Part shown: one piece after another, positions 20,301 through 26,334 of the stretch
How the letters are laid out: every line of letters begins with the position of its first letter
Position numbering within the stretch: the first letter of the stretch is position 1
From: Nocardia miyunensis NBRC 108239
GTDB lineage: Bacteria > Actinomycetota > Actinomycetes > Mycobacteriales > Mycobacteriaceae
Assembly (NCBI RefSeq): GCF_001613065.1
Contig: NZ_BDBQ01000021.1
Coordinates: 54,471-118,470 of the forward strand
Direction of reading: 5' to 3'
Length of the DNA stretch: 64,000 nt
Program-made: the position numbers and the translations under genes
Notes under the pieces: model-generated
What the model was told of the DNA's origin: nothing
Databases searched by the model: none
What the model saw: the letters and a program-made list of their open reading frames with translations, nothing else

Positions 20301-22528
20301 TCGACGAACTGTCCCAGGCATGGTCGGGCGGCCACACGCTCCTGGGCGAGGCCGCACCCGACCGAGTCGCGCACGCGCTCGCCGGTCGCGCCGCCGACGA
20401 TTCGGTGCGCGGCGAGGTGTCCTGGTGGCGGCGCGCACTGGCCGATCTGCCCGCCGAAGGTCCTTTCGACGGTGTGGATCTCACCGCTCGCGGGCGGGTG
20501 TCGCTGGTGATCACCGAGGAGGGCGCGGCGGCGGTGGCCTCGGTCGCGGCCGCGTACCACGCGGACGTCGAGGACGTTCTGCTGACGGCGCTCGCGTTGG
20601 CCATGCGGCCGGACACCCGCGCGGCCGAGATCCTCGGCCCGGTGGTGCAGCTGACCGTGGACGGCCGTTCGGTCGCGGGAGGCGAATCCGCCGGTGCGGT
20701 AGGCGGATTCACCGCCACCCATCCGCTGGCGCCGAATATCGACGGTGTCGACCTGGACGACGCCCTGAGCGGCGGTGCGGCGGCCGGTGCGGCCATCTCC
20801 CGGGTGAAGGAACAGCGTCGCACGGTGCCCGCGGGTGGTGCGCACTACGGGCTGCTGCGTTATCTCGATCCGGCGACCGTGCCCGAGATGGCGGCACTGG
20901 CCTACGGCCGCACGGCATTCCGCTATCGCGACCTGCGGCCCGCGCGCCCCTACCCGGACACTCCGGCCGCCGATCTGTTCCTCGACATCACCGTGGACGC
21001 GACCGCGGAGGGCTTCCGGGCCCGATTCGATTACGCGTCAGCGATTCTGGACGCGGATGAGGTCAAGGAGCTTGCCGGACACTGGGTTCGATCGCTCGGC
21101 GGCCTCGCCGAACACGGAACCCGGCCGGAGGCAGGCGGTTTCACACCTTCCGATTTCCCGATGGTGCCGCTCACCCAGGACGATATCGACCGGCTCCGGT
21201 ACGACCACCCGGATCTCGCCGAGATCTGGCCGGTCTCACCCGGCCAGGCGGGCCTGCTCGCGACCGCGCACACTGCCGATGCGGCCCAGTTCGCCGTCGA
21301 CCTGCGCGGCCCGCTCGACGACCGGCGCCTGCGCCTGTCCGCGCAGGCGGTACTCGATCGGCACGACGGGCTGCGCGTGGCCTTCGGCGAATGGCCGGGC
21401 GGACCGGTGCAGGTGGTTTCGGATCCTGTCGACATATCTTGGCGGACAGTCGATTTCACCGACCTGGCGACGACCGAGGCACGGGCCGAGGTGGAGCATT
21501 ACCAGGCCGCGGAGCGACTCGCGCCGTTCGATCCGTACTCTGCGCCGCTGATCCGGTTCGCACTGCTGAAATCGGCGAGTACCACGCACCGGATCCTGCT
21601 CACCGCGCATCCGCTGCTGCTCGACGATCGGTCGTTGCGGCTGGTGATGCGTGATCTGCTCACCGTCTACGCGCGCGGTCCGCGCTCGCGGCAACTGCCC
21701 GCGGTGTATCCGTATCGCGCCTACCCGACGTGGCTGGCCGCGCAGAACGGCCCCGCGGCGCGGGCGGTCTGGCGGGAGGCGCTGTCCGGATATCGCGCGC
21801 CGGCGTTGCTCGGGCACGCTGACGCCGATCGCGAAATCTCTTCGGCCACTGCGGAAGTAGCGGTGGAACTGCAACCCGCCGACGCCGTGGAGCTCAGTGG
21901 TCTGGCCACCCGCCTCGGCGTGACGGTGCAGATGGTGGTGCAGGCGTCCTGGGGTCTGCTGCTCGGGCGGTTCGCCGATCGCGACGACGTGGTGTTCGGC
22001 GTCGCCGCGCCCGGTCGATCACCGCAGGTGCCGCATATCGACACCATGGTGGGCCGGTTCGGCGGCATCGTTCCGGTGCGGGTACGTCCGGAACCCGAGG
22101 AGTCCCTGGAGGAATTGCTGCTGCGGATCCGCGCCGAGTGGTCGGCCCGGCCCGGTTACTACTGCCCGAGTCAGGCCGATATGGCCCGGTCGCTGGGTGT
22201 GGATCGGCTGCTGGATTCGGTGGTGATGTTCCGGGACGACGCGGCCGACCTGGCCGAACTGTCCGGAATCGTCGACGGCATCCGCATCGACGAGGTCGAT
22301 TCGGCGCCCGCGTTCGCCGATCGGGTCGCGGTGGCCGTGGTGCTGAACGGGCCGATCCGCCTGTCGCTGCGCTATCTGACCGAGGCGGTCAGCGAATCCG
22401 TGGCGAATGTTCTGGCCTACGGGCTTGCATCGGTGATCCGGCAGATCGCGGCAGCGCCGCAGACCCTGATCGCCGATCTGGACCTGCATATCGAGCCCGC
22501 GCCGAGCGATGCCGGGGTCGGCCGATAA
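8312..22528 (+). CDS. giant NRPS-derived protein (about 4738 aa), mostly without catalytic motifs
   Basis: One uninterrupted 14.2-kb frame. Order by nucleotide position: A domain without phosphate loop (8370-9630; YTVDAIGAPHG at A3, HGYGSAETT at A5); Ser-rich linker (9640-10610); C domain (10640-12000; HRIAADE); complete A domain (12030-13540; FTSGSTGRPKG, NLYGPTEAAV, GKLDRRALP); linker (13540-14490); C domain (14490-15880; HRIAADS); linker (15890-17370); two truncated A domains joined head to tail (17380-18130 and 18140-18960); Tyr/Gln/Gly-rich linker (18960-19830); epimerisation-like domain (19840-21130; NGLVVDD in place of HHxxxDG); C-like domain (21210-22528; HPLLLDD). No carrier-protein motif and no thioesterase or reductase is visible. 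Start ATG 8312 follows AAGGG; upstream starts at 8213 and 8231 have poor codon bias. It could be a decaying synthetase or a repurposed scaffold. Confidence 0.85.
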   Translation: MSVPSRPRPRPSRSRRTRVVTLPQLMSTAVEADPDGIAIVLADATGTLAELTYAELDERSTRLARLLIARGIGPEDLVAVAFPRSLEAVVALWAVAKSGAGFVPVDPDDPAQRIAHIVVDSGVVLGLTVAAIRPALPGTTPWLAVDTAGIAIELEQFAADPVTYADRLRPLRAEHPAYVVYTVDAIGAPHGVVVAQAGLSVLSDAQRARYQADGDSRTLAFAAPSDDASVLELLLAVGGAATMVVAAPTVRGGEELAPLLSREDVTHAYLPSEVLEAMDPDGLDELRVVICAGREYPPELVDRWTQPIGAGPFGAAVRRFLHGYGSAETTVLTNVGAPHSPAEARGIGAPNPGVTEYVLDERLSPVPDGEIGELYVAGAQLARGYLRRPSQTAAHFVANPFLGGPDGVGLSAADSRLFRTGDLVRRSSDGSVEYIGPASPVVAAGVMPGARNRLERASGGGSSDPSVEGAGVGGESVASDAVSGDVPSDVTVDRPRTVQDSSGGWNSGLRLGDSAQVGSSVTGAGPAEASSDVSGVDRPLTVENSPAGWGSGRGLGDSAQVGSSVTGADPAEASSDVAVDRPLAVEDSPAGWGPDSRLGDSAQAKVALAGSDSSVGAESDRSLAVQDSPGGSGSADSLGGESADSVARTADVLPEAESGIDPLPVESAHDQWGRTAESAGAGSVLADISSGVKSESDRLAESNSVDSEESGVRREEVPDGEIAAAEGNSANVSFEAAEGVQSLADPAGAREPVSRDAVIPLTAMPRPSTTVEFEDAVWPGAPLSAAQERMWRLNRADPETVAHNVCFAVRISGRMRVEALQVAVVDVIERHEMLRTVYPVADGRGYQVVLPLDKVLADLTPEPLAESEIEDWLGDYARLAFDVTTEIPVRIGVAQITEDEHVVVVVAHRIAADEASVTPFLRDLAVALLGRRNRARPSWSPLPVQYADYALWQRSVLGDAAQPDSLAAREIDYWRTTLAGIADGPDLPADRPRPATPSGRGAAYAFTVDRGVHAGLLELARAAGGTLFTVLHAGFAALLGRLSGAGDIVVGASAPGREAHELDSAIGLFENPLVLRARLDPTMSFADLLAAVTREDLSAFEHAELPFGLLAEALGESARAYPSWLRIALTVRERELTQVNLPGLLATAVEFDSGVAEFELRLNVFPRERDGAPDGLSATFTYATDLFDEITVAGFAERLVLLLEAVTADPRRPVGDVELLQPDERMRILGDWNNTRYAVEPGLLLDGYRRAVREHSDAIAVSSADLELTYAEFDTRVNQLARLLISRGVGPETMVVLAIAPSLDLLVGMYAIVTAGGAYVPVDPDHPAERIGYILETVRPVCVVTTVADSVPVPPDTQVLKLDTMDLSGFDPSPVRPEELSRPLRPAHPAYVIFTSGSTGRPKGVVVSHAAIDHQLAWMLAAYPLAGDDVYLQKTPPTYDASLWGYFLPLRAGARLRLAAPDRSDPLYLAESIIAHGVTVTDFVPSQLAGFTDRTAPGICPTLREVFVIGEVLPARTVTAFQRISDARVHNLYGPTEAAVSVTYWPAGSADGANVPIGLPQWNTRVYVLDNRLRPVPVGVPGELYLAGAALARGYADRPDLTADRFVADPFSDRDAGARMYRTGDLVVWREGSGELPARLDFLGRTDFQINLGGRRIEPGEIEAALLAQSSVGDAVVVARDDRLVAYVAPRPEKRIVTERVAASLAEVLPEELIPDVVVPMEALPRTAAGKLDRRALPDPSLGVETSSSLKVVRVESLEPRRTPDSVSPSSAQSGASVQSESDPAAESGWLSKQWKLGPLPDSDASAGSDSTESESRAKLPRRSRGEARRRAVADEADATSDSDHTALEANSPESESRAKLPRRSRGEARRRAVDDEADATSDSDDTALEADAGSGPDDSDVSELRSGVDRGARSRAGWSPRVVSSPKSESADDDRTDSSSHSVSGRLPRRAAGWSPRVVSSRVTDATGDGRSKSEEPVSAVEQDSVRPQSGLSSLRAGFDRGLRSGGGSPSPADSEPTPESLSDDDSRQEPQTMLLPRPSAPQEPESDAAVRADVEPVALSPAQEWLWALEQSDRGAGGHVPAAYHLPFALRLAGSLDVDALGSAVDDVIARHEVLRTVYSAAEEADSDVVQRVLPAESRPPLTARRIAGAEVAAAVRELAAAPFDLTTELPLRTQLFEIGDPAPGSRREYVLAVVLHRIAADSSALGPIVGDLMAAYAARTADHSPRWAPLSAQYADYVRWQRSMLGSASDPESVAAQQIAYWRDELAGLPEVLDLPGGRPRPAVASMVGAWTGIHIDAATHTALLELAHTHGTTLFTVLETAVAAFLARLSNGDDIAIGAPVPGRAAGEFEDLIGAFVNTVVLRTRLDSAESFSDLLIRQRDRQEQAFAHADLPFASLVEALDVRRTAAHNPLFQVGLSVRAPAHITVDLPGLTVEDIDTQLEVSPVDLNLTVTETYDSDGNPSGIDGRITYATDLFDSTAAEALTADLTGLLTTLVTDPARPLGAIGIGTLEPPAGSRDAATPADTAESLAALTIPAPAPADAERVPFVLGATPADTGSQDSDPDHRPTAPANLPRLARRRGNPSAATETDKRRGVDEAQSPGGSTPVADSDADSADRSDSGRSFTLPRRGADADDRRASGGPQSPRGFASVGDSDADERHRDVDSASRVDAGGQVALPRRGVDADDRRASGESQSPRGFASVGDSDADERHRDVDSASRVDAGGQVALPRRGVDADDRRASGESQSPRGFTSVGDGVGDEGGGEVDSADRIDALPPLARRGGTRAAAAEADEGSGSGESQSPRGFSSAGASDAEGDRRDVGAVDRIGTGQRFALPRRAAAAAAAAERRGDVGTADEPGRSRGSAAAEGDAGDSGTGQQESGTARGSVFGLRGLRQNSGSGDEAESVDQIGYGSDDSEPVDESVDEIHRDESGSGRWDSAGTSDAAHDDSVLDSRGGAVDESDIVASGSESDRSSWGFESGDDGRADLAEHGIVDSGWRREAEVGHDASFGGAGDGPTLVSMLEEVAEAGPQAVGIITSSAENAGGATGFTIGDLDAWANRLARYLISLGVGRGSVVALAVRRSLDLGVAVYAVAKAGGASLPVDPEGAVERNREILAGARPVCVLADAEYPFVASNRPGGDGSFDAPTELLSPIGRTPAHRPATDGQPMVVRVDKLNLEGIPTHRLVDGERIEPLRADHPAWVIQSAGAERVVVSHADAVGQLTGSTTEFGLDADGRALLATASTFDLSVWEFWSVALGAPVQLGEQAARPRTIPEVMAAAVAANPDGPAVVFRGRSFTYTQLDRASSKLARRLIQLGAGPEKPVAVAIPRSLEALVTLWSVAKTGAAVVPVEPSLPGDRITDLVSDSGAILGVTVRAVVAGLPQIDGEWLVLDHPNFAAEVDSQSGEPISDAERITGLLQDDGAYVLYGAADIDHSQGIVVAHEDLADLAEQASHYRLHHDSRVLALAAPSSDEAVLELVLALGAGAALVVAPATIGGGPELARLIRSERVTHAFLPEAALRTVDPASLDGVEVVVTDRAVAEEESAEPESYLPDYQDLSGSDDPADELSHYGSGAEDLPSAEGRWHSEQAEYSEQTDYSTHAGYSKQAGYSEQPAYPEGADYSEQSGYAEQSGYAEQSGYADQSGGYAEQSGYAEQSGYADQSGYAEQSGYADQSGYADQSGYAEQSGYTEQRDYADQSGQPEPAEFSEQSEQFGYADQSEYPEQPEYSEQQHPEYSEQHGLSAPPERSMTPAERIIAEARASAPPPEEFDSVTALSAPLRTRTRQALSDHGPLVPALPQRGARAAEPTEPDAPAGSIPSIPETESHEHGSLPLPPRAVRLLEIDPSGRESRAIALDVPAGVPTENIRAAVQTVLNRHPLLSARLAAPGRSGDDPLRAWSPVFAGSAREARLVLTQTPPEISPRRFVYSEGVAEMAVRTLAVELDPGQGRNIGFGLIDPPESADPQDDSRILVVAANGLVVDDASWRIIIDELSQAWSGGHTLLGEAAPDRVAHALAGRAADDSVRGEVSWWRRALADLPAEGPFDGVDLTARGRVSLVITEEGAAAVASVAAAYHADVEDVLLTALALAMRPDTRAAEILGPVVQLTVDGRSVAGGESAGAVGGFTATHPLAPNIDGVDLDDALSGGAAAGAAISRVKEQRRTVPAGGAHYGLLRYLDPATVPEMAALAYGRTAFRYRDLRPARPYPDTPAADLFLDITVDATAEGFRARFDYASAILDADEVKELAGHWVRSLGGLAEHGTRPEAGGFTPSDFPMVPLTQDDIDRLRYDHPDLAEIWPVSPGQAGLLATAHTADAAQFAVDLRGPLDDRRLRLSAQAVLDRHDGLRVAFGEWPGGPVQVVSDPVDISWRTVDFTDLATTEARAEVEHYQAAERLAPFDPYSAPLIRFALLKSASTTHRILLTAHPLLLDDRSLRLVMRDLLTVYARGPRSRQLPAVYPYRAYPTWLAAQNGPAARAVWREALSGYRAPALLGHADADREISSATAEVAVELQPADAVELSGLATRLGVTVQMVVQASWGLLLGRFADRDDVVFGVAAPGRSPQVPHIDTMVGRFGGIVPVRVRPEPEESLEELLLRIRAEWSARPGYYCPSQADMARSLGVDRLLDSVVMFRDDAADLAELSGIVDGIRIDEVDSAPAFADRVAVAVVLNGPIRLSLRYLTEAVSESVANVLAYGLASVIRQIAAAPQTLIADLDLHIEPAPSDAGVGR
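9848..10240 (+). repeat. in-frame tandem repeat, unit about 132 bp, three copies
   Basis: Within the first linker of the giant protein. The phrase GATTCGGCTCAGG recurs at 9848, 9980 and 10109, spacings 132 and 129 bp, both multiples of three. The encoded units share GDSAQVGSSVTG, EASSDV and VDRPL. The third copy is diverged and its end is not sharp. Confidence 0.75.
13751..13996 (+). repeat. in-frame tandem duplication, unit 123 bp, two copies
   Basis: Second linker of the giant protein. The sequence TCGGAGTCTCGTGCGAAACT starts at 13751 and again at 13874, a spacing of 123 bp (41 codons). Each unit encodes SESRAKLPRRSRGEARRRAV followed by an acidic DEADATSDSD stretch. The result is a strongly charged, probably disordered segment with alternating basic and acidic blocks. 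Confidence 0.8.
16203..16661 (+). repeat. in-frame tandem repeat, unit 153 bp, three copies
   Basis: Third linker of the giant protein. Units begin TGCCTCG at 16203, 16356 and 16509, exactly 153 bp (51 codons) apart. The first two copies are nearly identical over their full length, which indicates recent duplication; the third diverges in its second half and a more decayed fourth copy follows to about 16760. The unit encodes RRGVDADDRRASGESQSPRG followed by DSDADERHRDVDSASRVDAG. All frames except the coding one contain stops or unrelated sequence. Confidence 0.85.
19208..19408 (+). repeat. short tandem repeat encoding SGYAEQ / SGYADQ units
   Basis: Eleven consecutive 18-21 bp units encode Ser-Gly-Tyr-Ala-Glu/Asp-Gln, one with an extra Gly and the last with Thr. 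Flanking sequence on both sides (19080-19560) continues with looser YSEQ, YPEQ and YADQ motifs. The Tyr/Gln/Gly/Ser composition is that of an intrinsically disordered, low-complexity region. Confidence 0.85.
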
Positions 22529-22714
22529 TGTTCCGCAATCCCGGCCGGATGCCCCGCGTGGCTGAAATCGCCTCGGACAGTGACGATCCGGCATGATAAG
22601 GCGGCTGTTCGTCACGTATCGTCGGGCGGGATGTCGTACGGCCCGCGGGGGAGTCGGCGCACCGGTTCCGACCGGACTGCTGGAAATTCGAACCGATAGT
22701 GAAGGTGTGCACAA

Positions 22715-23785
22715 GTGATTCGTCGACGTTTCCGGCGTGGCGTTCGAGCCGCCGCTGTCCTGGCGGCCACGGGAGTTCTCGCCGGTGTCCTGACCGGGGT
22801 CGGCGCGACGACCGCCTCGGCCGGCGATCCGATCATCACGTCCAAGGCCCTGCTGGCCGATCCGAAGGCGCCCGACGGTTCGCGCATCACCCGGGCCACC
22901 TACACCGACAATCGCAACATTCGCCTGTACGTGTATTCGGCGGCGATGGACGAGACCTTCCCGGTGGACGTGCAGCGTCCCGCCGACGCGTCCAAGGCGC
23001 GCCCGACGCTGTACCTGCTCAACGGCGCGGGCGGCGGTGAGGACGACGCGTCATGGGTGAAGAAGACCGATATCGTCAAGGGCTTCCTGAGCGACAAGAA
23101 CGTCAACGTGGTTCAGCTCATCGGCGGTAAGTGGAGCTATTACACCGACTGGATCAAGGATGATCCGGTTCTGGGCCGCAACAAGTGGAAGACCTTCTTC
23201 ACCCGGGAGCTGCCGCCGCTGGTCGATGCCGCGCTGGGCACCAACGGCGTGAATGCCATTGCGGGCCTGTCCACTTCGGGTACCAGCGTGCTGAATCTGG
23301 CGATCGCCAAGCCGGGCTTGTACAAGTCCGCCGCGGCGTATTCCGGGTGCGCGCAGACCTCCGATCCTACCGGCCGCGAATTCGTCAAGCTCACCGTGGA
23401 CGTCTGGGGCGGTGGCGATGTGAAGAACATGTACGGTCCCGACGGCGCACCGGCCTGGGCCGAGAACGACCCGTATGTGCACGCCGACAAGTTGCGCGGG
23501 CTGAACCTGTACATCTCCTCGGGCAACGGTCTGCCGGGCGTCTACGACACGATGAACAACAAGTACGCCCTGCCCGGCGCGTATGGCCTGGCCAACCAGC
23601 TGCTGATCGGCGGCGTCATCGAGGCCGGCGTCAACTACTGCTCGCACAACCTGCAGACCAGGCTGAGGTCCCTCGGCATCCCGGCCACCTACAACTTCCG
23701 CAACACCGGCACCCACTCCTGGGGTTACTGGCACGACGATTTCCTGAGCTCCTGGCCCGTCCTGGCCAAGGGCCTGGGGCTGTAA
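22715..23785 (+). CDS. secreted antigen-85-like esterase / mycolyltransferase family
   Basis: About 356 aa with a Sec signal peptide (basic start, hydrophobic core, TTASAG cleavage region near residue 35). Alpha/beta-hydrolase of the esterase-D / Ag85 family: nucleophile motif GLSTSG, and a C-terminal HSWGYW matching the catalytic histidine region of Ag85 proteins. Family members transfer mycolic acids to trehalose or arabinogalactan; divergent ones act as esterases, and the acceptor here cannot be assigned. GTG start at 22715 is preceded by GAAGGTG. It stands alone, 186 bp after the giant NRPS-like gene, so it probably has its own promoter. Confidence 0.88.
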   Translation: MIRRRFRRGVRAAAVLAATGVLAGVLTGVGATTASAGDPIITSKALLADPKAPDGSRITRATYTDNRNIRLYVYSAAMDETFPVDVQRPADASKARPTLYLLNGAGGGEDDASWVKKTDIVKGFLSDKNVNVVQLIGGKWSYYTDWIKDDPVLGRNKWKTFFTRELPPLVDAALGTNGVNAIAGLSTSGTSVLNLAIAKPGLYKSAAAYSGCAQTSDPTGREFVKLTVDVWGGGDVKNMYGPDGAPAWAENDPYVHADKLRGLNLYISSGNGLPGVYDTMNNKYALPGAYGLANQLLIGGVIEAGVNYCSHNLQTRLRSLGIPATYNFRNTGTHSWGYWHDDFLSSWPVLAKGLGL

Positions 23786-23809
23786 TTCGGCCTCCGCTCC
23801 GCTACTGCG

Positions 23810-23834
23810 GGCCGGGGCCCTCGTGACCCCGGCC
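23810..23834 (+). terminator. hairpin after the esterase gene
   Basis: Perfect 8-bp inverted repeat GGCCGGGG / CCCCGGCC with a 9-nt loop, 25 bp after the esterase stop. It has no T-run, so it is a possible intrinsic terminator of the actinobacterial type. Confidence 0.4.
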
Positions 23835-23965
23835 TTGGAGTCGGCGTTGTTCAGAGTGGGGGGAACTGGGTTGACCTCGGGGGCTGGTGTTCGACCGAGA
23901 GTTTGCGTGGTCACATTTTTCGGGTGTCCTATGGACGAAAGTTCGGGTAGCCGTAAACTGAGCAT

Positions 23966-25207
23966 GTGAGCATCGCGATCGTTGGTCCGGCTGCCGCGTT
24001 CCGGCGGGCGCGGTCGGCATCGATACTGCTCGGGCCCGCGTTCGTCGCGGCGATCGCGTATGTGGATCCCGGGAATGTGGCGGCAAACGTCAGCGCGGGT
24101 GCGCAGTACGGGTATCTGCTGGTGTGGGTGGTCGTGCTGGCCAATGTGATGGCCGCGCTCGTGCAATATCTCTCGGCGAAACTCGGGCTGGTCACCGGAC
24201 GCTCCCTGCCGGAACTGGTGCGTGCCGCCGCCGGGCCGCGCACCCGGCTCGGGTATTGGGTGCAGGCCGAATTGGCAGCCATGGCAACCGATCTCGCGGA
24301 AGTCGTCGGCGGCGCGATCGCGCTGCAACTGCTGTTCGGGCTGCCGCTGCTGCTCGGCGGGCTGATCACCGGCGTGGTCTCGATCCTGCTGCTGACGGTG
24401 CAGAACCGGCACGGGCAGCAGCGGTTCGAGCGGGTGATCATCGGATTGCTGGCGATCATCTCGATCGGCTTCGTGGCGAGTCTGGTGATCTCGCCGCCCT
24501 CTGTCGCGGACACCGCGGGCGGGCTGGTGCCGCGCTTCCAGGACACGCACAGTGTGCTGCTGGCCGCGGCGATGATCGGCGCTACGGTCATGCCGCACGT
24601 GATCTATCTGCACTCGGGAATGTCGCGCGATCGGCACGGCCACAGCGAGCCCGGTCCGGCTCGCACCCGGCTGCTGCGCGCGAGCCGATGGGACGTCGGT
24701 ATCGCGATGCTGATCGCGGGCGTGGTGAATCTATCGATGCTGCTGATGGCCGCGCACACCTTCGCCGGACACGGCGACGTCTCGACCATCCAGGACGCGT
24801 ACCACGCGGTCGATCACTCGCTGGGCGCGGTCGCGGCGCTGCTGCTCGCGATCGGGCTGCTCGCCTCGGGCCTGGCCTCGACCTCGGTCGGCGCCTACGC
24901 GGGCGCGATGATCATGGAGGGGCTGCTGCGCCGCCGCATCTCACTGCTGTTGCGGCGCACGGTCACCCTCGTGCCCGCGCTGCTGATCCTCGCCGTCGGA
25001 TTCGATCCGACGCGCGCGCTGATCGTCTCGCAGGTTGTGCTCTCGTTCGGCATCCCGTTCGCACTCGTGCCACTGGTGCGTTTCACCGCGAACCGCACTC
25101 TGATGGGCGTCGACGTCAACCACCGCAGCACGACAACACTGGCGTGGCTCATCGCGATCCTGATCAGTGCTTTGAACCTGTTCCTGATCTACCTGACCTG
25201 CGTCTGA
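23966..25207 (+). CDS. mntH: Nramp-family divalent metal (Mn2+/H+) transporter
   Basis: About 413 aa, polytopic (about 11 membrane segments). The Nramp signature DPGN follows IAYV in TM1, and MATDLAEVVGG corresponds to the TM6 region whose MPH-type metal site appears later as MPHVIYLHS. Imports Mn2+ (and to a lesser degree Fe2+) driven by protons. The GTG start at 23966 is fixed because an ATG two bases upstream is followed at once by a stop. The intergenic stretch before it contains GTCCTATGGAC, a small palindrome that could be a regulator site, but I cannot match it to a known MntR or IdeR box. Confidence 0.93.
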   Translation: MSIAIVGPAAAFRRARSASILLGPAFVAAIAYVDPGNVAANVSAGAQYGYLLVWVVVLANVMAALVQYLSAKLGLVTGRSLPELVRAAAGPRTRLGYWVQAELAAMATDLAEVVGGAIALQLLFGLPLLLGGLITGVVSILLLTVQNRHGQQRFERVIIGLLAIISIGFVASLVISPPSVADTAGGLVPRFQDTHSVLLAAAMIGATVMPHVIYLHSGMSRDRHGHSEPGPARTRLLRASRWDVGIAMLIAGVVNLSMLLMAAHTFAGHGDVSTIQDAYHAVDHSLGAVAALLLAIGLLASGLASTSVGAYAGAMIMEGLLRRRISLLLRRTVTLVPALLILAVGFDPTRALIVSQVVLSFGIPFALVPLVRFTANRTLMGVDVNHRSTTTLAWLIAILISALNLFLIYLTCV

Positions 25208-25220
25208 TTGCTGTGTTTTC

Positions 25221-25331
25221 GGCCTCCGCTTCGCTCCGGCGGGTTTGCCGTGTTTTTGGCCTCCGCTTCGCTCCGGCGGGTTTGCCGTGTTTTTGGCCTC
25301 CGCTTCGCTCCGGCGGGTTTGCGGCGCTCTG
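25221..25331. repeat. 37-bp tandem repeat, three copies
   Basis: Units begin GGCCTCCGCTTCGCTCCGGC at 25221, 25258 and 25295, exactly 37 bp apart and almost identical. They lie in the 272-bp space between the convergent mntH and ABC-permease genes. Related single pieces (CTCCGCT/GCTCCGG) occur at about 23790, 32510 and 33766, so this may be a dispersed intergenic element that expanded here. I see no gene in the rest of this interval. Confidence 0.85.
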
Positions 25332-25479
25332 AGGCTCACCGCCCGGTCCCGTGTCGGGTACTCGTTCCTCGCACCCGCCACGCGTCCGGGCGGCGAGCCG
25401 CGCCGCAAACCAGGTGTTGGTGTTGTCCGGGGTTGAGGGAACGAAGGTGTGTGAGGGAACGAGGTGTATGGGGCCTCTC

Positions 25480-26334
25480 CTAGCCGCTCGTTTCCGCGGC
25501 GCGGCGATAACCCCGGATAGCCGGGTAGGCGAACACGACGATCGCCCCGATCGTCCAGGCGAGGGTCTTGAGCAGCGGCAGTGTGACCGCGCCGTCCCAG
25601 CACAGGCCGCGCATGGCGTCGATGGCCGTGCTCATCGGCTGATTCGCCACGGTCGACTGCAGCCAGGTCGGGTAGACCGTGGTGGGCACGAATCCGGAGT
25701 TGAAGAACATCAGCAGGGTGTTGACGATGGCGACGATGTTCACCAGCATCACCCCGCCCGAAATCGTCGCCAGCGCGGTCACCAGCACCGCGAACGCCAC
25801 GCCGAACAGGACCGGGATGCCGATCATCGCCAGGGCGGCCAGCGGGCCGTTCCAGAATCGGAAACCTATGCAGAACCCGACCGCGATCACGAACAACGTG
25901 GTGATCAGCACGCGAATCGCCTCGGCCAGCAGACGTCCGGTGAGTCCGGCGGCCCGATGCACCGGCATCGTCCACATCCGGCCCAGCAGCCCGGTGTACT
26001 GCTCGTTCTTGAACCCGAGCGCGCTGACCACCGCACCCGACATCGCCGCGACCAGCGTGATCATCGGTACGGTTCCGTACTGGCTGGGCATGCCGGTGGC
26101 CGAGGTGATCGAATCGCCGAGCACGATGCGCAGCATCAGCAGCGTCAGCGCGGGATAGATGAGGGTCTGAATGGTCGTCGCGGGATCGCGCACCCACACC
26201 AGCAGAAGCCGTTTGCATTGAATCAGGCTGTGCCGCACCCATGCCGAAAGCGCGCGTTCGGATTGCGGCGGCACGATCGGCAGCGGGGCCTGTCCGCCGG
26301 GGGTCTGCGCGGACTCCATGACAACAGAACTCAT
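25480..26334 (-). CDS. ABC-2 type exporter permease (DrrB/DrrC-like)
   Basis: About 284 aa with six predicted membrane segments, including LTLLMLRIVLG, AVVSALGF, LFVIAVGFCIGF and VAIVNTLLMFFNSGFVP. The MFFNSGFVPTTVYPTWL stretch is characteristic of daunorubicin-resistance-type permeases. Third gene of a minus-strand operon. Its ATG overlaps the stop of the preceding permease by 4 bp (ATGA at 26331-26334), which indicates translational coupling. It should form a heterodimeric membrane channel with that permease, driven by the ATPase encoded first. Confidence 0.88.
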   Translation of the reverse strand: MSSVVMESAQTPGGQAPLPIVPPQSERALSAWVRHSLIQCKRLLLVWVRDPATTIQTLIYPALTLLMLRIVLGDSITSATGMPSQYGTVPMITLVAAMSGAVVSALGFKNEQYTGLLGRMWTMPVHRAAGLTGRLLAEAIRVLITTLFVIAVGFCIGFRFWNGPLAALAMIGIPVLFGVAFAVLVTALATISGGVMLVNIVAIVNTLLMFFNSGFVPTTVYPTWLQSTVANQPMSTAIDAMRGLCWDGAVTLPLLKTLAWTIGAIVVFAYPAIRGYRRAAETSG

